Shown here in pieces: positions 41,381 to 46,414 of a stretch of 46,414 bases of DNA. The position numbers were made by a program, and so were the translations under genes. This DNA is from Dehalococcoidia bacterium UBA2588 (GTDB lineage Bacteria; Chloroflexota; Dehalococcoidia; Lucifugimonadales; UBA3495), in NCBI GenBank assembly GCA_002339805.1, contig DDKW01000027.1, forward strand, positions 1 through 46,414, given 5' to 3'. Below the pieces are notes generated by a model that saw nothing but the letters and a program-made list of their open reading frames with translations, was not told the DNA's origin and searched no databases. Numbering within the stretch: position 1 is the first letter of the stretch; each line of letters starts with the position of its first letter.

Positions 41381-42791
41381 GCTTAAAACATTAAATCATC
41401 ATTATAAAGACATGTGGGTATTCCCGGATGCTGATGATTTAGCAGGATTGCCCGCTAAGGCAACTTCAATAGGTATAAATAAGTTACTGTTATGGTTAAC
41501 TTTGATATTAACCGCTATCGGAGTGGTTGGATTTGTGATGAGAGCCTCTGCGGATGGACTGAATGATTATGAGCCTTGGGGATATTACATGGCTGCATTT
41601 TCTTTCGTATTTATGGTTACAGCCCCAGCGCCTTTGGTATCCGTAGCATTCCGGCTAATAAGAAGTCATTGGAGGCGCCCGTTAACTAGGATTGCTGAAA
41701 TATTTGCATTAGTGGGAATAGTTAATTTTGTATTGTATATACCTCTCATGCTCATGATTCCAGAAATAGCTAATCCTAATGGAGCTGGGCATCACTCTTT
41801 AGATATTAGAAGAACTTTGTGGATTCAAGTTCCTTGGGGAGCACCGCACTTCTGGGAAACCATGGCAATGTTATCGTTGCCTGTCATGAGTTGTTTGATA
41901 TTATTGCTATCAGCTACTCCAGACATGTCTGCATCCATTCAATTTGTGAGTGGTATCAAGAAAAAATTCTATATGCTTGTAGCAGGTTACTGGAAGGGTT
42001 CCAAACGACAATGGCTTGTTATGCAGGCTGCGATAGGTGCCCTTGGAGGATTGTACTTTCTTACACTTCCTTTCGTTCAGTTTTTAATATCAACCGATTT
42101 TGGAATGAGTTTGATAGCTGGCTGGAAAGACTCTATTTTCCCGGCAATTTACACATTGATGGGATTTCAGACTTCATTAGCCGCGATTTTAATCGTATTG
42201 TATATTTTCCGAAGATGGGGAGGGTTTGAAAACTTTATTGGTGCCTCTCAATTTTGGTCCGCAAGTAAAATACTTCTAGGACTGTCATTGTTATGGATTT
42301 ATCATATGTTCGCTTTCTTTATAACTTTTTGGTACGGCAGGATGGAAGTCGAACAAAACATACTTAATTACCTGTATGTGGATTCGTGGTTTTGGATTTT
42401 CATCATAAATGCATTAGGTAGCTGGTTGATTCCGTTCTTAATACTGGTTTGGAATCCGGTTCGACGAGCTGATTGGGGAGCACCATTAGCTGCTGTGTTT
42501 GTGTTAATAGGGGCATTGATGTTTAATATCAGAATATTTGTTGGAGCGTTTAACGCGGGCAGAGAGCAAATATATGACATATCAATCACATTTGTTCCGG
42601 ACGCTGTTGGTCCTGATATCTGGGACTTATGCATGGTAATTGGGATAATTGGACTAGCTTGTTTAGTCTATCTTATCGGTCTTAGGATCTTTCCTGTGAT
42701 GAACATCTGGGAAATTAAAGAGGGCGCCATGTATCAAAAAATGGGCAGATTATTCAGAGGCAACTACTTAGTATTAGCAAAACCAGAATAA
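41364..42791 (+). CDS. NrfD-family membrane subunit, possibly ActF-like
   Basis: A 475-residue integral membrane protein with about ten helices, of the NrfD/polysulfide-reductase type that binds quinones. It has WGYYMAAFSFVFMVTAPAPL and the loop RLIRSHWRRPLTRIAEIF. By comparison with the better ActC match two genes on, I assign it as the second NrfD subunit, ActF-like, by elimination. The start is GTG 41364 (GGAG four bases upstream) or ATG 41373; both overlap the ActB2 stop, so translation is coupled. It belongs to the Act operon. Confidence 0.85.
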   Translation: MNLMAELKTLNHHYKDMWVFPDADDLAGLPAKATSIGINKLLLWLTLILTAIGVVGFVMRASADGLNDYEPWGYYMAAFSFVFMVTAPAPLVSVAFRLIRSHWRRPLTRIAEIFALVGIVNFVLYIPLMLMIPEIANPNGAGHHSLDIRRTLWIQVPWGAPHFWETMAMLSLPVMSCLILLLSATPDMSASIQFVSGIKKKFYMLVAGYWKGSKRQWLVMQAAIGALGGLYFLTLPFVQFLISTDFGMSLIAGWKDSIFPAIYTLMGFQTSLAAILIVLYIFRRWGGFENFIGASQFWSASKILLGLSLLWIYHMFAFFITFWYGRMEVEQNILNYLYVDSWFWIFIINALGSWLIPFLILVWNPVRRADWGAPLAAVFVLIGALMFNIRIFVGAFNAGREQIYDISITFVPDAVGPDIWDLCMVIGIIGLACLVYLIGLRIFPVMNIWEIKEGAMYQKMGRLFRGNYLVLAKPE

Positions 42792-42815
42792 AATTATAGC
42801 GAGAGGATAACTTCC

Positions 42816-44192
42816 ATGCAGGAAGGACGAGTTTTACCCCCAGAACAAATTAATAAGGACCTACTAAATTCAATAATGTCCACACCCAAGTGGTATTGGC
42901 CAGCGGTAGGGATATGCTCATTGATAGTGTTGATTGCAGCTACAATCGTGGGATATATGATTAACAAAGGTCTTGGAATAACCGGATTGAACAGGCCGGT
43001 TATGTGGGGATTTTTCATCACAAATTTTGTTTTTTGGATTGGTATAAGCCATGCAGGTGTTATGCTTTCCGCAATTTTAAGACTTGCTAAAGCAGAATGG
43101 CGAAGGCCTGCGTCTCGAGCAGCTGAAGTTCTGACAATATTCTCCCTGATGACAGCAATGACTATGCCAATTATTCATACTGGGAGACCCTGGAGAAGTT
43201 TGTATTGGTTTTTCCCTTATGACTTTGCGAGAGGGATTTTCCCTAATATAAGATCCCCTTTGGTATGGGATCCGAGTGCTATTCTTACTTATTTGACCTC
43301 TAGCGTTTTGTTTGTATTTATAGCTTTAATTCCGGATTTCGCAATTTTGAGAGACAACACGACTGGCCTCAGGAAAAAGATTTATACAGCATTGTCTATG
43401 GGTTGGCAGGGTAACGCTAGGCAATGGAAGTTACAGATTGTGGCTGGAATTTTACTTTCAGCATTGATACTACCTGTCTTCGTTTCCGTACACAGCATTG
43501 TGTCGTGGGATTTTGGAATGGCAGTATCTGTAAAAGCATGGCACTCTACGGTGTTCGCTCCATATTTCGTGGTAGGTGCAGTGCACTCTGGAGTTTCAGC
43601 AGTTATTTTTGTACTTATATTGCTAAGACAGGCTTATGGATGGCAGGATTACATACGAAGAGAACACGTAGAAGCTTTGTGCCGACTACTTATAGTTGTC
43701 TCCACTGGATGGTTCTATTATTTCTGTATGGAAATAATATTCGGTATATATGGCCGAGAAGCGGATGAAGTGGCGATAAGAACTTTGCAGTTTACTCTTT
43801 ATCCATGGAACTGGATTATGATTATATTTATCGTAACCACTTATTTCTTGCCTATATTATTATGGTCAAGAAAAGTATGGAGGCGTAACTTACTTATTGT
43901 CTCTATAGCATGTATTTCTGTGAATATAGGTATGTGGCTGGAGCGATACATTTTGTTTGTGCCTGGTCAAATAAATAAGCAATTGTTTACCTTTACATGG
44001 GCTAACTACACCCCGACCATATTTGAAGGGATTATAGTGTTAGGTACGTTTGCTCTAGTGACATTACTACTATTACTGTTTAGTAAAGTAATGCCTTTGA
44101 TACCACTATATGACATAAAAGAAGGCGACATTCTAAAAACAGAAGTACAGATTGGACGAAGAACGGTTCCAGCTACTTTTAGAGAAGATTAA
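42816..44192 (+). CDS. actC: Alternative complex III NrfD-family subunit ActC
   Basis: A 458-residue, roughly ten-helix NrfD-family protein. The helix 2-3 region FWIGISHAGVMLSAILRL, then AEWRRPASRAAEVLTIFS, the quinol-site stretch PIIHTGRPWRSLYWFFPY and IRSPLVWDPSAILTY are the hallmarks of ActC, which holds the quinol oxidation site. A GAGAGGA stretch precedes the ATG. It lies 24 bases after the other NrfD gene and 14 before actD. Confidence 0.92.
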   Translation: MQEGRVLPPEQINKDLLNSIMSTPKWYWPAVGICSLIVLIAATIVGYMINKGLGITGLNRPVMWGFFITNFVFWIGISHAGVMLSAILRLAKAEWRRPASRAAEVLTIFSLMTAMTMPIIHTGRPWRSLYWFFPYDFARGIFPNIRSPLVWDPSAILTYLTSSVLFVFIALIPDFAILRDNTTGLRKKIYTALSMGWQGNARQWKLQIVAGILLSALILPVFVSVHSIVSWDFGMAVSVKAWHSTVFAPYFVVGAVHSGVSAVIFVLILLRQAYGWQDYIRREHVEALCRLLIVVSTGWFYYFCMEIIFGIYGREADEVAIRTLQFTLYPWNWIMIIFIVTTYFLPILLWSRKVWRRNLLIVSIACISVNIGMWLERYILFVPGQINKQLFTFTWANYTPTIFEGIIVLGTFALVTLLLLLFSKVMPLIPLYDIKEGDILKTEVQIGRRTVPATFRED

Positions 44193-44206
44193 AATAAGGA
44201 AAAATT

Positions 44207-44713
44207 ATGGCTATTAAAAGTGTATTAGGTTTATTCCAAGATGCTAATCAAGCTGCTGATGCGGGAGATGCGGTTAAGGAAACGGGTTTAACTGAAAACG
44301 ACATAGATTTTTTGACTGATTGCCCATATCCTGAGGGAGCTTTTGGCGAACGAGAAGAACATATCAAACTGTTTTTGTTCCCATTTATTGGCGGAATATT
44401 AGGCTTTTTTGGTGGAATCATGGTTACGTCCATGACTCAGATGGCTTATCCGTTGATTACAGGAGGTAAACCAATTCTCTCGTTGCCTCCTATGGCAGTA
44501 GTAATGTATGAAGGAACAATGTTGGGCGCAATATTGTTCACTGTCTTAGGCGTTTTGTTTGAAAGTAGATTGCCTCACAAAATGACTGAAGCTTATGATG
44601 AACGAGTATCTCAAGGTTTGATAGGTGTATTAGTTCGAGCCGAAGAAGGTAAAGAACAAGAAATCAATGATGTGTTATCTAAAGCTGGTGCAGTAGATAC
44701 TAAAATTGCTTAA
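44207..44713 (+). CDS. actD: Alternative complex III subunit ActD (DUF3341)
   Basis: A 168-residue protein with a soluble N-terminal domain (about 1-55), two membrane helices (about 60-85 and 100-122) separated by a short loop (PLITGGKPILSLPP), and a soluble C-terminus. The order and the G-rich helix FPFIGGILGFFGGIMVTS match DUF3341 proteins, which are ActD. Its role is structural: it holds the membrane part together. An AAGGAA site lies five bases before the ATG. Confidence 0.9.
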   Translation: MAIKSVLGLFQDANQAADAGDAVKETGLTENDIDFLTDCPYPEGAFGEREEHIKLFLFPFIGGILGFFGGIMVTSMTQMAYPLITGGKPILSLPPMAVVMYEGTMLGAILFTVLGVLFESRLPHKMTEAYDERVSQGLIGVLVRAEEGKEQEINDVLSKAGAVDTKIA

Positions 44714-44745
44714 CGTATTATAATTTCAGATAATAAGAGAACAAT

Positions 44746-45243
44746 ATGAAGTCGATAATAAAAAACATAGGAATAATCCCTCGCTACAAAGTGGTAATCA
44801 CATCGTTGGTATTACTATTGGTAAGTATTGGCTGTTCTCAAGGATCTTATCCGTTAGATTTTTTCTATGAAATGCATTACACCCAGTCATATAAGTCATA
44901 TGAGCCTCCCAGACTTGATGTCCCTGCTAGTGCGATACCGGTTTATGATGCACCTAAAACAACTTCATATTATAGTGGTGAGCATTTGTATAATGTTAAC
45001 TGTGCCACTTGCCATGGAGATGACGCGAAAGGTAACGGACCTGCACTTAAAATAATCATGGACGAGTATGGTTATACCCCTGCGGTTACCCCTAATTTGA
45101 CTGCCCCTGAGGTTAAAGCAATTGGCACAGCTGGGATCAAAGGATATTTGTATTCTGGAGTTGTTGTTATGCCGAGCTTTAAAAACATGTTAAATGAAGA
45201 AGAAATGGACATGATTAGCGAATATGTCATGAGTCTAGATTAA
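44746..45243 (+). CDS. actE: Alternative complex III monoheme cytochrome c ActE
   Basis: A 165-residue c-type cytochrome and likely lipoprotein: hydrophobic signal (about 14-29) and lipobox SIGC with Cys30. Heme site is CATCH (86-90) followed by GDDAKGNGPAL; the axial Met is Met142 in VVVMPSF. It would be the exit point of electrons from the complex to the terminal oxidase. The gene is the last typical Act gene; ccmH follows 17 bases later. Confidence 0.92.
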   Translation: MKSIIKNIGIIPRYKVVITSLVLLLVSIGCSQGSYPLDFFYEMHYTQSYKSYEPPRLDVPASAIPVYDAPKTTSYYSGEHLYNVNCATCHGDDAKGNGPALKIIMDEYGYTPAVTPNLTAPEVKAIGTAGIKGYLYSGVVVMPSFKNMLNEEEMDMISEYVMSLD

Positions 45244-45260
45244 GAATAACAAGCCGATTT

Positions 45261-45704
45261 TTGTATAGAACTTTATCTCCAACCACTTATATTCCAATTT
45301 TAATTGTATTTATATGCATAGTTACTTGCATTTTGTTTCTTATACCTACCCGAGCACTTGCCGATAATCCAGACGCAGACAAGATTGAAATTGAAGCTCA
45401 AAAAATAGATCAAATGTTGATGTGTCCGGTTTGCCCTGCAGAAAGTATTGATCAGGTACAAGTAGAAGTTGCAAAACAAATGCGGATAAAAGTGAGAGAT
45501 ATGTTGACTGAAGGTCAGACTGAAGGTCAAATACTTGATTATTTCGAACAACGTTACGGTAGTGATATATTGGCTGCTCCTCCGATACGAGGGACTATGG
45601 TGCTGGCATGGATCATTCCTGTAATTATATTAGTGTTAATGATGTCAGCAGGATTGTGGGTCTTATATAATATGGTATATGGGAAACGAGATATTGAGGG
45701 ATAG
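45261..45704 (+). CDS. ccmH: Cytochrome c maturation protein CcmH (CycL)
   Basis: A 147-residue thioredoxin-related protein. It has a signal/anchor helix (about 11-31), then the active motif MCPVCPAESIDQ with Cys55 and Cys58 (the family's LRCxxC), a helical region, and a C-terminal membrane helix (about 110-135). CcmH reduces apocytochrome cysteines and helps CcmF in heme attachment. The only plausible start is TTG 45261; no good ribosome site is seen. It is followed four bases after its stop by ccmF. Confidence 0.9.
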   Translation: MYRTLSPTTYIPILIVFICIVTCILFLIPTRALADNPDADKIEIEAQKIDQMLMCPVCPAESIDQVQVEVAKQMRIKVRDMLTEGQTEGQILDYFEQRYGSDILAAPPIRGTMVLAWIIPVIILVLMMSAGLWVLYNMVYGKRDIEG

Positions 45705-45707
45705 ATA

Positions 45708-46414
45708 GTGTTTGCGGATGTAGGCTCTTTGTTGCTATGGATCGGTATGGTGGTATCGGTTTATGCGTTGATAGCATCCATAACAGGTAAATTGTTATTG
45801 GTGAACGAATTAATAATTAGCTCCTATAGGAGCGTATATATGCTATTAATTTTGTGTGTTTCTTCGACAATTTGCTTAGTTGGGGCATTTGTAACTAATG
45901 ATTTTTCTGTAACCTATGTAGCTGCCCATAGTAACTTGGCTATGCCTAATATATATACTTGGGTTGCATTTTACGCAGGCAATGAAGGATCTCTATTATT
46001 TATTGCAACGGTTTTGTCCGTTATGGTTGGTATAGCAATTAAATTTAAGGGTAATACTAATCCGGATGTATTACCCATGATAACTGCTGTTCTTATGTTC
46101 ATCATGACATTTTTTTTAGCAGTAATTATTTTTATGGCAGATCCTTTTGAAAAATTGAATATCCCGGTCTTAGATGGACAGGGTATTAACCCGTTATTAA
46201 CTCATTTTGGTATGTTTTTTCATCCTCCTGCTTTAATGTCTGGACTGATTTGTTGCTCGATACCTATGGCATTTTCTTTAGGGCATTTAATATGTGGTAA
46301 ATCACAAGACGAATGGGTGGAGCAGGGAAGAATCTGGGGATTAACAGCTTGGGCTATGTTAGCAGTGGGTCTGTTATTAGGTTCTTGGTGGGCATATACA
46401 ATATTGGGGTGGGG
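45708..46414 (+). CDS. ccmF: Cytochrome c heme lyase subunit CcmF (3' truncated)
   Basis: The frame runs open from GTG 45708 to the window end (235 codons), so only the N-terminal third is present. Family motifs include HSNLAMPNIYTWVAFYAGNE followed by GSLLF, the DGQGINPLLTHFGMFFHPP region, and GLTAWAMLAVGLLLGSWWAY near the end (the WWAY helix next to the heme-handling WWD domain). CcmF joins heme to apocytochromes outside the cytoplasm. Stop of ccmH and the GTG start are three bases apart, so translation is coupled. Placement after the Act genes fits the demand for hemes in ActA and ActE. Confidence 0.93.
   Translation, partial: MFADVGSLLLWIGMVVSVYALIASITGKLLLVNELIISSYRSVYMLLILCVSSTICLVGAFVTNDFSVTYVAAHSNLAMPNIYTWVAFYAGNEGSLLFIATVLSVMVGIAIKFKGNTNPDVLPMITAVLMFIMTFFLAVIIFMADPFEKLNIPVLDGQGINPLLTHFGMFFHPPALMSGLICCSIPMAFSLGHLICGKSQDEWVEQGRIWGLTAWAMLAVGLLLGSWWAYTILGW

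Noticed and set aside
1..46414. CRISPR arrays, insertion sequences, prophage and rRNA genes
   Set aside because: No regularly spaced repeats, transposase motifs, phage genes or rRNA segments were seen anywhere in the window.

Overview
This window looks like a piece of an AT-rich marine bacterial chromosome. The best guess is a planktonic Chloroflexota of the SAR202 type. That is an inference from gene content: a complete alternative complex III (Act) operon, an aa3-family oxidase, a luciferase-like flavin oxidoreductase, a TcuA-like flavoprotein, a hydantoinase beside an MFS carrier, and a blue-tuned proton-pumping rhodopsin. No rRNA gene, phage, insertion sequence or CRISPR array was seen. 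The genes are densely packed, several are translationally coupled, and TTG/GTG starts are frequent.

Layout. 1-2354: cytochrome oxidase genes (subunit I truncated by the window edge, subunit III, and a subunit IV fused to a cytochrome c domain). 2397-9929: an esterase, tRNA-Arg and tRNA-Trp, a flavin-dependent oxidoreductase, a CoA-binding protein, a Fur-family regulator, a large putative glycosidase, then recF coupled to an MscS channel. 9944-11577: a strong inverted repeat, the rhodopsin gene (minus strand), and two identical tRNA-Ile genes either side of a cold-shock gene. 11586-14713 (minus): a gamma-glutamyltransferase-like gene, an unknown protein and a metal-dependent cyclase/amidase, as an operon. 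14770-19405: an A-type Fe-S carrier relative with a Gly/Cys-rich tail, an SRAP protein, the TcuA-like flavoprotein, small genes, RidA, tRNA-Gly and a PPOX-fold protein. 19454-24473: secA converging on copA with one base between stop codons. 24596-31434: an MFS carrier with hydantoinase, a sulfite-oxidase-family enzyme, a 42-residue tri-cysteine ORF, and two tandem MFS paralogues. 31454-37185 (minus): a branched-chain-type 2-oxoacid dehydrogenase operon (E1a, E1b, E2) with lipB, an aminotransferase and pgsA. 37344-46414: the Act operon followed by ccmH and a truncated ccmF.

How they work together. The Act complex takes electrons from quinol to cytochrome c, the oxidase passes them to oxygen, and ccmH/ccmF mature the c-type hemes. 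The rhodopsin would add light-driven proton pumping. The 2-oxoacid dehydrogenase operon carries its own lipoyl-attachment enzyme (lipB). The transporters, hydantoinase, flavin enzymes and putative glycosidase suggest use of dissolved organic compounds.

The most interesting unannotated element is 28476-28672 on the minus strand. A 42-codon ORF with three consecutive Cys codons near its end is followed by an intrinsic terminator, and then by a sulfite-oxidase-family gene. This arrangement resembles a cysteine-sensing attenuator; the ORF could alternatively encode a modified peptide. Without this ORF, 28433-28775 would be the only gene-free stretch above 300 bases. Other gaps are shorter; the longest are 10670-10899 (rhodopsin and tRNA promoters) and 11254-11500 (a palindrome upstream of the second tRNA-Ile).
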